Assembly: GCA_003254885.1 (NCBI GenBank)
Contig: QANT01008032.1
Coordinates: 124,001 to 188,000, forward strand
Direction: 5' to 3'
Origin: Purshia tridentata
Lineage: Eukaryota > Streptophyta > Magnoliopsida > Rosales > Rosaceae
Length of the DNA stretch: 64,000 nucleotides
The notes beneath the pieces were generated by a model. That model was given only the letters and a program-made list of their open reading frames with translations. It did no database searches and was not told the origin of the DNA. The number at the start of each line of letters is the position of its first letter. Position 1 is the stretch's first letter. A program made the position numbers and the translations under genes. This document shows positions 12,287 to 23,108 of the stretch, piece after piece.

Positions 12287-13621
12287 TCACTTATCTTCAG
12301 GCTGCGGCTTCTCCAAAAAGGTCTTCTTCAACCAATCAAATGGCTGCAAAAGATTCATAGAATTACAACATATCAGACTTTATTAATAGATTAATAACTT
12401 AAGAAGGCATAGTAGCAATGATGTTCACATGATTCTGCAAAACTGCGAAACACCACCAGAATTTAAAAAAATTCATTACCTACTGCTGTAATGACCAAAT
12501 CAATAAAGCTTTTAATACCAAAGTATCTACCATTTTGTATTGGTGTGTGTGTGTGGACATGTAACTATCAACAGGTTGATATTAAAAATAAAAAAAATTG
12601 AGGAAGATGACAAGGACAACATAAATGGCTGGTTACATTTTAGATGGATTTCATCTAAGTTTAACTCTGAGACATTCACGGAAAAAGTGCGCTTCAATGG
12701 CTAACATATCTGAAAGTTGATTAGGATGGCCAAAGCAAAGCTGCTGAAAAACTAGCATTACATCTACTCCCAAAAGAAGACCCCCAAAACATTAATTTGT
12801 TATTTATATTTTTTAGTTCACAATTCAAATTGCATAACCTACAAATGCACTCAGCATCTTCCTTCATCAATTCGTATAATGTTTATATCCACAGAGGGGC
12901 AATTTAATCGGCATTTACTAACAAAGGACATTGGTCCCCATGGCTGCAATAATTTGCCAGCTAGCCAGTGGAGCTATGCAGTTATATGCAGCTACCTGCT
13001 ACATCACATTGTTAGTTGGGTTGATGCATATAATTCAATTATGAAGTTAAGTAACTCATGCTCAAAGCGTTATACCCTGATCAAATTTGATCCATGACTA
13101 TAATTATGTGCTAATGATTTTTTATTTCCCTTTTCTTCCACAATTTTAAGTTAGTCTTCCATAGATATCAAATAAAACAAGCCTCCAATTGTGATCAAAT
13201 CAGAGCTTGAACCCATGGAAATAAAAAATGGGTACCAGAGCTTAGCCTTTCTCAAAATGGATTTCTACAGCAATAATAAAGAAATTCAAGCAAAACTAAT
13301 GTCAAATACATAATCAAATCCTTACGTTTTCATGAAAATGGATTCAACATAGGCAATCCTTACACACATGTTCTAAAAAGATTAGGTTTTGGACATGCTT
13401 TGATTACACTTACACACAAGAAATCATGTATTTTAAAAATAAAAAATAAAAAATAAAAAAGGGGCCGATCAAAGAGAGATAAAGGGATGGGTATTGACCT
13501 GGACGACCCAAAGAGCGGTGGTGACGGCAGCAACGCCCCACATCGCAGCAGCTTGGAGGTCCGTAGTATGGGGACGATGCCTTGGCTTCATGAATCTAAA
13601 CGCGCTCAATTCACCTGCCAT
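12287..13621 (-). CDS. QCR10: Cytochrome b-c1 complex subunit 10 (QCR10-like)
   Basis: Two exons, 13499-13621 (41 codons) and 12287-12343 (18 codons plus stop), encode a 59-residue protein. It opens with MAGELSAFRF and closes with LEKPQPEDK. One hydrophobic segment (AAAMWGVAAVTTALWVV, about residues 24-40) can span the inner mitochondrial membrane, and the junction reads VVQ then PFDWLKK. By recall it matches the 6.7-kDa plant complex III subunit QCR10 (Arabidopsis At2g40765). The 1155-bp intron dwarfs the coding part. In Arabidopsis this gene also lies next to the SHPRH and rhodanese homologues, which supports the call. Confidence 0.85.
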
Positions 13622-14544
13622 TTCTGAATATTTCTCTTCTTCAATTCTCAGCCCCAACCCTAAATCGCGCACAATTAATGAACGGATCTTTGTCTCTCAG
13701 TTCGCACAGAATGTGTCAATGTCAATGGGATTATGGCTCGATCACGATGTGCATAGCATCAAAACTCTTACCCAGCACCTTCGATGCGGCCGCTGATCTA
13801 TTGCGTTAATCTTCTACCGTTGATCATTCACAGGACCCTGGCATATACTAAGGATCAACGTATGAGATTTTCTTCCTTTTTATCAGGTACAATATTATTT
13901 TCTTTTTGGGTTCTTTTCCAAGATTTAAGAATTGGTTTATAACTTTATAACTCAAAAAGTTATTATGTGAAAGTGTGATAAAAATTAAATTTTTAGGTTT
14001 TTTATCTTAATCATTCTTATTTAGTACAATTTTTATAATTTGTTTTAAAGTTTTAAAGCGTAAATTCATCATCATTTTCTTGTTTATTAATTCTATAAAG
14101 TGATTTCTTTAAATAATAATATAAAGAGTAGATATTAGACTTATGATAAATAAAAAAGTAGTATTTTTTTAAGAGGAAAGAATATGTTAGGATGAAAGAT
14201 ATAATAATTACTGCATAGAAGAAGCAATAGTGTTATTGAAAGACAATGTAGCCAGAAAAAAAACATGGTACATATGATATATCTCAAATTAATCACAGAG
14301 AGCATTTTTTTCTGGGCCTAGGCAAAACCAAATCACAAGTTCTCAAGGCCCGACTTATCATTAAGCATTCCTAAGAATATTCCTGGTCAAAAACACCTGC
14401 TTACATTTCTCCACCCATAGATAGCCATATTCCCAATAAACACAGATGGACTGATCGAGAGAGACAGTGAGAAGTTCATAGCTCTGTTATAGAATCAGGA
14501 CTCAGTTTTCAAAACAACATTCTCTTTTTCTTTTAAGTCTCTAT
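13622..14544. other. Intergenic: QCR10 promoter and rhodanese-gene 3' flank
   Basis: The sequence is AT-rich, with no coding signal and no recognised repeat. Confidence 0.55.
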
Positions 14545-17301
14545 CTAAATTGAACTTGAGAGCTGAGTAGCGCTCTGCTTGATACCATCTGGTTTACGAC
14601 CCTTGTCTGGACCACCGATGACCCCCCATGTCTCAAATTGCCTTTGTCGAGCTCTTGCCCTCTCCTTCTCTTCTTCAGATTTTAATGAGTAACAGTGTGG
14701 ACAAGAAACTCCATACTCCCACTCGGGAGACTCCATATCAGCATCACTGACTGGTTGCTTACACCCATAGCATAACTTGTGAGTTCCCTGTACTAAACCA
14801 TGCTCAACTGAGACCCTCTTGTCAAACACAAAGCACTCTCCCTCCCACAGGCTCTCTGTCTCTGGAACTTCCTCAAGATACTTCAGAATCCCACCTTCTA
14901 GATGATAAACCTGGGAAAGATATATACAAAATACTTTCAAATCAAATAATCAAGTGACAGTTTTTAACTTCCACAAATCAATTTGGGCCACAACGTATAA
15001 TCTTGCCACTCTAGACTAATCATGGATACATTTTTCCCACAACAGACGCAGAGGAAATGATCCTATTATTGAGAATGTATGTATAAAGGACCTAAGTTAA
15101 ACCTCAGATTAAATGAAATTAATTAAATGTCTTGCATGGTAACATGACAACAGCTCACCAAAAATTGTGGCATAAAATAGAGTTCGACAGAGATTCACCT
15201 CTTGGAAACCTTTGCTGAGGAGAAAACTTGAAGCTTTCTCGCATCTAATGCCCCCCGTACAGTACATGGCAACTCGCGGAGGTGTCGTCGGTTTTGAAAT
15301 CTCTAGCTGATTGTTGGGGCTTCCACCCCCGTACAGTACATGGCAACTCGCGGAGGTGTCTTTGGTTTTGAAATCTCTAGCTGATTGTTGGGGCTTCCAT
15401 TTGAACTGTTGACCTTCACCTCTGAATGCCCATTCTCGGATTCAGAAAGTTGAAACTGATCGTCTACCCAAGACGGGAACTCCCGGAATGCTGTTGTTTT
15501 TGGATCGACTGCTCCCTTGAACTTCCCAATTCTCGTTTCATAGTTATTACGCACATCAATCACTACCTGGATATGTGCATGTGTCAGAATTGAGATGGTG
15601 TAGGTGAACGAACCCATATCTCAATGTATTTAGTTATGTTTACTTACTAGTTACTCCATAATATATCATCAGCTGCAATGCCTTCATGTAAAGTGAATAT
15701 AAAATGAACACTTCATGCAAAAGGTAGACAATTCTGCCATAGCATTAAATTTGTATAGTTTAAATGTTCATTTTGACAGTGATGTTTATCCTTGTAGAAA
15801 CTAAGATGAAATCCCAGCATCCATCAAAACTTCATACAAAAATTCTTGCGGGTCAATGTCAAGGTGTTATAACATTCTAGAATAAAAACAATTCATCACG
15901 GGTCAGCTGTTCAAATGTACTCGGACTATAGACTATTCAAAATAACAGAACTCAACAGCAAAAAGACATGATAAGTTTCGCAAATCAAGGAAGGTTGACT
16001 ACAACTGAGTGACCCACATATTAAGAGACCAATATAAGGAAGAAAGTACTCACTGTATCTGGATCACTAATCAATGCATTCCATTCCCTTGGACTTACAT
16101 ACTTCCCAACCCTTTCAATAGGTGATACAGCAGGCATGCCAAGAGTAACTATCTGCTCAAACATGTGTAAAGAGATAATTAGAACCACCTCACCAGAGAG
16201 AACAAAAATGGTATTCCACAAGTTCATAGCAAAGTTTGTAATTATCCAATAAGTGATACCTCCTTCTTCAACTTGACCCTCACGTGATCCCATCTAAAGG
16301 GTGCATCTTCCCCTGCTGCCAAAGGAGAACTGCTAGCATGTCCATGATGGATAGCTTCCTCTTCAGGACTCACAGGTGATTCCAGTCTTCTTAGACCCTT
16401 TAGGCGGTTATCACTTTGGATGAACTCAAGAACCTTCTCCACTGATTCTCGGATGCCACATATGCTGCCATTGATCCCTTCTGGTGCAAGTATGATGCCA
16501 CCTGAAACACGCTGAACAGGATCAGCTTAGTGAGGTACGAACTATACATGACATAATAAGCTTTGGAAGAGTAAAATAGAGTCGAATTATAAGACATGGA
16601 GATTCAAGGTCACATGCATCCTAAGCCATGAAAAGGAATGCAACTTTTGAGAATTTCTAAGCACTAAAGAATTTAAACACTAAATTGATAGCAGAAACAT
16701 ATCTTTATCATACATTACCAATTAGCCAATAAGTTAAATATTTGCTAAGCTCCCTCAAGCTAACCCAACAAAAATTTAATCCAAATATTCGTAGTTCATG
16801 GTATGATATATGAAGCAAACCCAAACCCAAGTTACCCAACAGTGCCTAAAGATTTGAAAATTTGCTTCCTTTACACAAAATAGCACCTAAATTTAAAGTT
16901 CATGCAGTTCAACAATGAAAAACGGGTACCAGTTCCTCGCAGAGCTGCTTCAAGGGTTGGCGCAAACGAGCATGGTCGGGAAAGTCCGCGAACTTATAAA
17001 AGGAGACCACCACGAGAATTTGTGAGTCCGAGTTATCCGAGTTAACCGACTCGGGTAAGCTCGAAATGGGGACAGGATTGGTGAGCCCAGAGATGCACCT
17101 GGAAAGAGTCATGCTTGGAGGGACACCGCGAGAGTCACGAAGTGATATCCCAATGGGGTAGGAGAACAGTTGAAGATGACGATTAGAGGGTTCGGAAATT
17201 GACGAATTGGGGCGTAATCTAGGGTTAGGGTTTATTGAATACAGTGACGGTGACGATAGCATCCTCAGGGAGAGTAATGGAGGTGTTCTGCACCTGAGCA
17301 T
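14545..17301 (-). CDS. Rhodanese-domain protein, TrhO/YceA (UPF0176)-like; frame broken as assembled
   Basis: Five exons: 16930-17301, 16260-16511, 16054-16152, 15199-15566, 14545-14910. Bacterial TrhO/YceA makes 5-hydroxyuridine at the tRNA wobble position. This plant form (At2g40760-like by recall) has a leader resembling a plastid or mitochondrial transit peptide, then the N-terminal fold ([16 protein letters not shown]), the rhodanese domain ([10 protein letters not shown]) with the active-site loop [12 protein letters not shown], and a Cys-rich tail (CYGCKQP, CPHCYS) that may bind zinc. Exon 4 carries a 74-bp tandem duplication (15252-15399). Because 74 is not a multiple of three, translation leaves frame just at the active-site loop and stops. 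Counting one copy only, all exons join in frame to 460 residues, the expected length. Either this is a real loss-of-function allele or two haplotypes were assembled in tandem. Confidence 0.85.
15252..15399. repeat. 74-bp tandem duplication inside a coding exon
   Basis: Copy 1 is 15252-15325 and copy 2 is 15326-15399. They abut exactly and differ at 2 of 74 positions (15287/15361 and 15289/15363). The duplicated DNA codes for the rhodanese active-site approach. The two differences alter the codons for a Thr in one copy and a Lys in the other. Confidence 0.95.
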
Positions 17302-17401
17302 AGAGAATGGTAGAGGAGGGATTGCATACGACGCTGCGTTGGAAGAGGGTTCTGTATTCCCTCGGGTTGGAATTTACAATTATGTCCTTGGTGAATCTGA
17401 G

Positions 17402-17528
17402 CACGTGGCGGACGTGGATTGCATTAGCCACGCAGCTTATCCAATCGTGCGTCGTATATTCTGAAGCTCACGTGAGGCTGCGTAGCTACGGCTACGATCT
17501 ATTTTAGTACGTTACTACGTCAGTACGT
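17402..17528. promoter_or_regulatory. Cluster of six ACGT cores upstream of rhodanese gene
   Basis: ACGT occurs at 17403, 17412, 17470, 17509, 17517 and 17525, all within 100-230 bp upstream of the minus-strand start at 17301. Two are full CACGTG G-boxes (17402-17407 and 17469-17474). The last three are spaced exactly 8 bp apart. Such clusters bind plant bZIP factors. The regulatory role is inferred. Confidence 0.6.
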
Positions 17529-18090
17529 CGTAGCTTAGGTTCAACCAAGTGCATTTGTTTGCCTTTTTCGGGTGGACAGAAACAAAGCCAAAAGATAAGC
17601 ACGAGTCCAAAATTTTGCAATGTAGTTATGACATCGTATGTATGTAGACATTTTTGGGACAAGTTCATTCTCCACTATTATGTCATAAAACACCAGCCCG
17701 CCACTAAAATGCCTTATAATTAAACTGTTTTTAAGTTTAAGTTTATATACCATATTTCATACAACTTTTATGACATTCAACATTGCCTTTTTATGTTGGA
17801 TAAGAAAGAAAAATTTCATTTTTTGTGTATAAAGTCTGTAGAATAATTATTTAATGAATTAAATTAAAGAGAAATTTTTTCAATAAGTTGGGAAAACAAG
17901 TTGGTTTGTATATATTTATTGCTTTTCAATAAAAACAAAGTGGAACAACAACAACCCAAGTAGACATGTAGATGGAAGACTGTTAGAGAGGTGCATTATA
18001 AAAACATTTATTCGAAAGGGCAAAAGGGTTGCATAATTGAAAGCTATGAGCCTATGACCCTAACAATCCGCTTGGTTGCAATATTTCTAA

Positions 18091-18137
18091 TGTCACACTT
18101 ATTAAAAACTAACATGTCACACTTATTAAAAACTAAG
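18091..18137. repeat. 24-bp direct tandem repeat, two copies
   Basis: The unit TGTCACACTTATTAAAAACT plus 4 bases occurs twice back to back in AT-rich intergenic DNA. Confidence 0.8.
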
Positions 18138-19235
18138 TACAACATTGCAACCATACACTATGTAGCACTTAATTTGCCTCTTGTTAATTTAATATTAAGA
18201 ACAGAAAGTCCAACCCAATAAGGTACTAAAAAAATTAACTCTTCTTAGGGTGAGTTGCATAAACTCCAAGACAAGTTGTTCTAGTTAAGGCCTCTCCTTA
18301 ATTTATTGCCAGCTTGTTCACTGTTAGTGATTAAAAATACATCAAAAATCAAAGTTGTCTTCAAAAATCATTATACTAAAATACATGCCTGGCGCGCTGC
18401 TTATTTTTAAGAATTGGATTTGAATGCTCATGAATATAACATCACATTCATTCATAACGTATTGTGTATTTATTTTATATATGTTTACATACTTTTTTTG
18501 GGAATTAAATTTTAAATTTATCATAATTTAATCTTAAATTATCCTTTTACATTCTCCATTTAAACTAGAACAATATTTCCCTTAATTCTTATTTAAAGGA
18601 TTTTTTTTCAATATTCTTGTTAAAAAATCGTTGAGTTAACTTATGTGATTATTACAGAATAAATAAAATAAATAAACAATTAAAAAAAAGAAAAAAAAAA
18701 AGAAGAAGTTATATTATATATAGATATTTGCAGAAGATTAAAAGCTATGATTGCAAAGAGGATTTGAAAGTTGTTGTTAGAAAAGAAAATAAAGCATTAA
18801 GATAATTTATTACACTAAAAAAATAAAAGTGAAGCTAGCCAGAATCTTTTGAGTGGATATACATTGAAAAAACTAACCAAGGTTGGCTAGTTGGCTTCAC
18901 TACCCAACACAATAAATATTTAAAGCAAAGTGAGAAGCACACCATGATGGCAGATTGCCAGGTGGGTTGAAAATGAAAGGCAATGCTGTAAGCCTTACAT
19001 CAGCGGCATGACGTCGACCCACCCTTTGTAAGCATAATTTTGTGGAATTTTCTTTGGGGCACCTCCCTTCCTTTCACCTTCCATTGAATTGCTCCTCTCT
19101 TTCCTAACCCTATTTTCTCATCTCTTAAAAGCCCTTATCACTTCATTCTCTCACCACACCACACCCACTTAAACCCATCTCAACTTTTTAGTTTGAGACT
19201 CACAGCTTCAACCCATTTACCCAACTAACAAAAAA

Positions 19236-20963
19236 ATGGGTACTTGTTGGCCTGAAGCCCTGATTAAGGAGCTGCTTGACGGTCAAAAGATGGCGAGTGA
19301 GCTTCAGCTTCTGCTTCACAGGCCACCACATCAACATGATCAACATGGGTTAGTCTCGCCCGAGGAGCTTGTGACGAAGATTGTCACCACTTTCACACAC
19401 AGTCTCTCTGTGCTCGCTTCTAATAACTTACTCGGCGAAGGTGATGGTGATGATCACCAATCAGGTACAGCTGCTGGTGAGGTTTACCGGATCAAACCTG
19501 AGCCCAATTCCCATGTGGGTCATTCGCATTGCGACGACCGGAGCTCTCAAGATTCCGGCGAGAGTCCAAAGAGGCCGGTTTTCAAGGATCGGAGAGGTTG
19601 CTACAAACGAAGGTGACCCTTCAATCTTCATATTATTATTTCTAACTGTGTAGTACTAGTAGTACTATTTTTCTGTCAGACAATTTATTTTTTTGTAAAT
19701 AATTATTTCATTCTTTCGTTTTTTTGTTTTTATGTTTTTTTTCAGCATATAGTATGCAGATCAGGGGCATATTTGTCATAATTTTTTGATTTAGATTTGA
19801 ATGAACACATATGATATGACATGACAAGAGTGAATTTATGCCTATTTTTACAGCCTATATTATATAGACCCTTATCTTTAGAAAAACATGTGAGACTATA
19901 TTATATGGATCTGAATTTTGAGCATTCGAATTTGAACCCTCTAATGCGTCCGTTTCAGAATATTTGAGGTCTATTTATAAGGTTAATTCTGAGGCTCATA
20001 GAATGAGTTTGTTTGATGTTGTTAATTGGTTTGCAGAAAGACTTCAGAGTCACGCACAGTAGTCTTACCCACAACTGAGGATGGTCAGGCTTGGAGAAAA
20101 TACGGCCAAAAGGAGATCCTCAATGCTCCATATCCAAGGTTAATTTTGTAAATTCACTTTTTATATTTTGCCTTTGCTTTAATGAGGGAATCAGAATTAT
20201 GGCAACGAAAGAAAGGAAGGAATCCCAGCCACAAAAGTTGGGTTTCAACTTTCATATTTCGCTTTTCAGGTTTTGATGCATGTATGAAAATCTGGAAAAG
20301 GACATTCACATAAAGTTATAAACTTATAATTGGACCAGCAGGCCCTCACTATTATTGCAGCAGTAGCTAATTAGATATTGAAACCCATTTGCAGAAATTC
20401 TAAAATATATATTTTTGTTTTTTGACAGAGCTTACTTCAGATGCACGCGCAAGTATGATCAAAATTGCAAGGCAACAAAACAAGTGCAACAAGTCCAAGA
20501 CAACCCAAAAATGTACCAAACCACCTACATTGGGCACCATACATGCAGAAACATAATGGCCAAGGCTCCACAAATGATCATAGGCTCTGATTTTTCTTGG
20601 GAATCTGATCATCATCACACTGTGAGCTCAGAATCTTCCAAAACCCCAAACAATAAAGATGATCACCATCATCATCATGGTCTCTCATCATCAATTCCAT
20701 TGGTTAAACGAGAAGACAAGGATGGAGCACCAAGTAGTGATCTAACAGACAACCTTTCCACGTTGGATACAAGCATGTGGCATGATTTCAAAGACCAGTT
20801 CGAATTGCCTGGGGTTGCACCAAATAATGGTGACCAGGATGTGGTTTCAAACATCATGTATTCATGGGCAGCTCATCAGACCACTTCTCCTTCTCATAAG
20901 TTGGACCTGGATTTTGGGGATGATTTTAATTTTGATGAAACAGAATTTCCTATTGCTTCCTAA
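19236..20963 (+). CDS. Group III WRKY transcription factor, WRKY54/70-like
   Basis: Three exons, 19236-19612, 20037-20138 and 20429-20963, encode 337 residues. The WRKY core is [10 protein letters not shown] in exon 2. Exon 3 completes a C-X7-C-X23-H-X-C zinc finger (CTRKYDQNC to HHTC), which defines group III. An intron splits the WRKY domain after the PYPR motif, as is typical. The N-terminal 120 residues contain the group III leader ([16 protein letters not shown]). The C-terminus is acidic and rich in His, Ser and Asp, a likely activation region. The closest relatives by recall are WRKY54 and WRKY70, which set the balance of salicylate and jasmonate responses and restrain senescence. A TGACG element lies upstream. 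It is convergent with the WRKY55-like gene, as an adjacent pair similar to At2g40750/At2g40740. Confidence 0.93.
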
Positions 20964-21385
20964 TTAATGTAATAAGGTTGATGTCACTTTGGCATTTTCC
21001 TCACATGCATCATTTGCCATTTCCCAGTAGCAATATTAGTCCATAATCGGTTTCAATTAGAAAATTGTGATATATCAGTTTGTAAGGTGCTTCTATTTAA
21101 TTTGTATGTACCGTATAGTATATTGTGACACGTACGCATTCTCTTAAATACCGATAAGTTAGATATAAACATTTTTGTTCAAATATTAAATGCTCAACTC
21201 AATGTAAATATGAACGTTAATAACTAATACGATGTTGGTCAAAGATTCTTAAACGATGGACAACACCATTGTATAACTACTTTTACAACATGTGAGTCAT
21301 AAAATTTCAAAGATTCTTTAACGATAACACATTAATTATATATAAAATAATAATTGATTACATTGATTATCATAAAGTAATTTAA

Positions 21386-21553
21386 ACAATTACGTAGTAT
21401 CAAAGATTAATTCTTTAGTAATTACATGTTGGTCATAAAGTACATAATTTTTTTATCACATTCGTCATAAAGTGATTAGGGACAATTACGTAGTATCAAA
21501 GATTAATTCTTTAGTAACTACATGTTGGTCATAAAGTACATAAATTTTTTAGA
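21386..21553. repeat. 96-bp tandem repeat, about 1.75 copies
   Basis: The sequence starting at 21386 recurs at 21482 with very few differences and runs on to about 21553. A more diverged partial copy may precede it near 21370. Confidence 0.85.
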
Positions 21554-22624
21554 GTACTTTATTAATAAGCCATAACTTATCATATTTTTTAATCATAAAT
21601 CCAAAATTTAAATTTATTTATTTTTAAGCCACAACAAAATATAATTCTTTATTAATAAGCCAAAAAATACAATTCTAAGCACCTAAAAAAAAATCAGCTA
21701 TAAAAATATAAAAACATAAAACATAAAAATTCTTAAGAAAAAAATTAAGTAAAGTGTAATTTTACGAAATTATAAAGTGTAACTCTTGACATATGACGTT
21801 AGAACAAAAAAATTAAATCAAAGTGTAACTCAACAAAATCCAAAACTAAATTTTAACTCAATAAGAATTACATTTTAGAAATGAAAAAATTACACTTTAA
21901 ATCATAACAGTATGAGTTGCACTTTCCAAATGAGTTACATTTTTATTTTATATATTTGGTGCCCAAGAATTTCCAAGCTTCAATAGGGATTCCATATCTA
22001 TCTCTATGCTGCCCAAGCAGTTCCAAGCTTCAACAGTAATTCCACTGGGGCCAACCACTTTTTTTAATTTCATCTTTGTTATAGCCTCTTCAAACTCAAC
22101 TACTCTTTACACTTAAAAAAATTTGTTTTTGAAACATAATGTATTTTTGCCTATTTAAATCATAATAAATTTCAAGAAAAAAAATAAACAACCAAGGAAG
22201 ATTATTACCTATAAAATCATGAAGTTGCTGTCTTGAAATTCTATGGCACAAAGGGAGGTAGCACAAATGTAACATTCAGATTCCAACCTTTTCAAAGTGA
22301 AATAGGTTACCAACTTATGTGGGCAAATTCTTGTCTAAAAGAACTTGTAATAAGTCGAGAAATGAACATGAGCTTTTAAACATTTCCAGTCACATAAAGG
22401 CTTAGCTGAAACCAAGTCAATTGCTTCATCTATTGATTGCATCAAAATATTTGCTATAAATTGCATAATCCTTCCCTCATCAAGCATGCTCCAGTCAGCA
22501 CTATTTTGTGGCTTATTAATAAAGAAGTATATTTGTTGTGGCTTATTAATAAAGAATTATATTTTTAATGGTTTTTGACTAATTTACTGATTTTTTTATC
22601 ACATTCGTCATAAAGTGATTAGGG
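21448..22624. mobile_element. Possible non-autonomous TIR element bounded by 34-bp direct repeats
   Basis: A perfect 34-bp direct repeat lies at 21448-21481 and 22591-22624. Inside it, the motif containing CTTTATTAATAAGCC occurs near 21560 and 21642 on one strand and, inverted, near 22512 and 22543. Nested inverted repeats about 1 kb apart resemble a DNA element with subterminal repeats. The interior has two similar 35-bp stretches around 21965 and 22012 and a minus-strand open stretch near 22330-22495. No transposase is recognisable. The boundaries and class are uncertain; it could also be ordinary rearranged repeat DNA. Confidence 0.4.
22330..22495 (-). pseudogene. Gene-like open stretch inside the spacer, unrecognised
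   Basis: The minus strand reads about 54 codons without a stop (DWSMLDEGRIMQFIANIL, then DEAIDLVSAKPLCDWKCLKA), with amino-acid use like a real soluble protein, not AT-rich noise. There is no start codon context and no continuation that I can join. It may be a captured exon fragment or the remnant of a gene. I do not recognise the family. Confidence 0.3.
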
Positions 22625-23108
22625 AATTCCGTAAACAAAATTCCCTTAAAAGATTGGATCCCTTTTGCTACACCCTTTATAACGATTTTATTATGAGTGA
22701 GTTTATTCCAAACGTGCCACCCAATATATCAAAACATATAATAGAGAAAACACACAATTTAAGATTCATTATGCTATATATTGGGAAGTTCTAAAGTTAA
22801 TAATAGAGAATTATTTTTGGCTTTTTGCGAACAAAGATTAATCACTACCAGCTGCTACCTATATGTGCTAAGTATGAGCCTATATATGACTATGAAGTAA
22901 TTAAACAATTAAAGCCATATGAAATGGCCAGTAAATACATCACTATTACAAACATGCACCAACCAAACTCTAATTAATTAACCTTAACCTTAAGTTCCTA
23001 GAAATTTAATTAGGTTGACTGAACCAGATTATTTATTAAATAATTAGTTCCTATGATTTTTCATAGGCTAACTATAAAAGAACACTATAAAAGGTGGTCT
23101 CACCTCAA

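Larger units (their letters stand above)
17302..19235. other. Intergenic: divergent promoters of rhodanese and WRKY genes
   Basis: 17400-17530 is rich in ACGT cores and is listed separately. 17541-18900 is AT-rich with a 24-bp direct tandem repeat near 18091. A TGACGTC element (19009-19015), the type bound by TGA bZIP factors, lies about 220 bp before the WRKY start. I see no gene. Confidence 0.6.
20964..23108. other. Repeat-rich spacer between convergent WRKY genes
   Basis: The spacer holds a 96-bp tandem repeat, a 34-bp perfect direct repeat 1143 bp apart, inverted repeats around 21560-21665 and 22505-22575, and a short gene-like stretch on the minus strand (about 22330-22495). These are detailed separately. 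The flanks show no gene. Confidence 0.65.

Noticed and set aside
15252-15399. New intron created by the 74-bp duplication
   Set aside because: The sense strand of the unit has no AGGT at which splicing between copies would restore exactly one unit.
22330-22495. Transposase fragment
   Set aside because: No DDE, zinc-finger or hAT-dimer motif is visible, so I call it only an unrecognised gene-like stretch.
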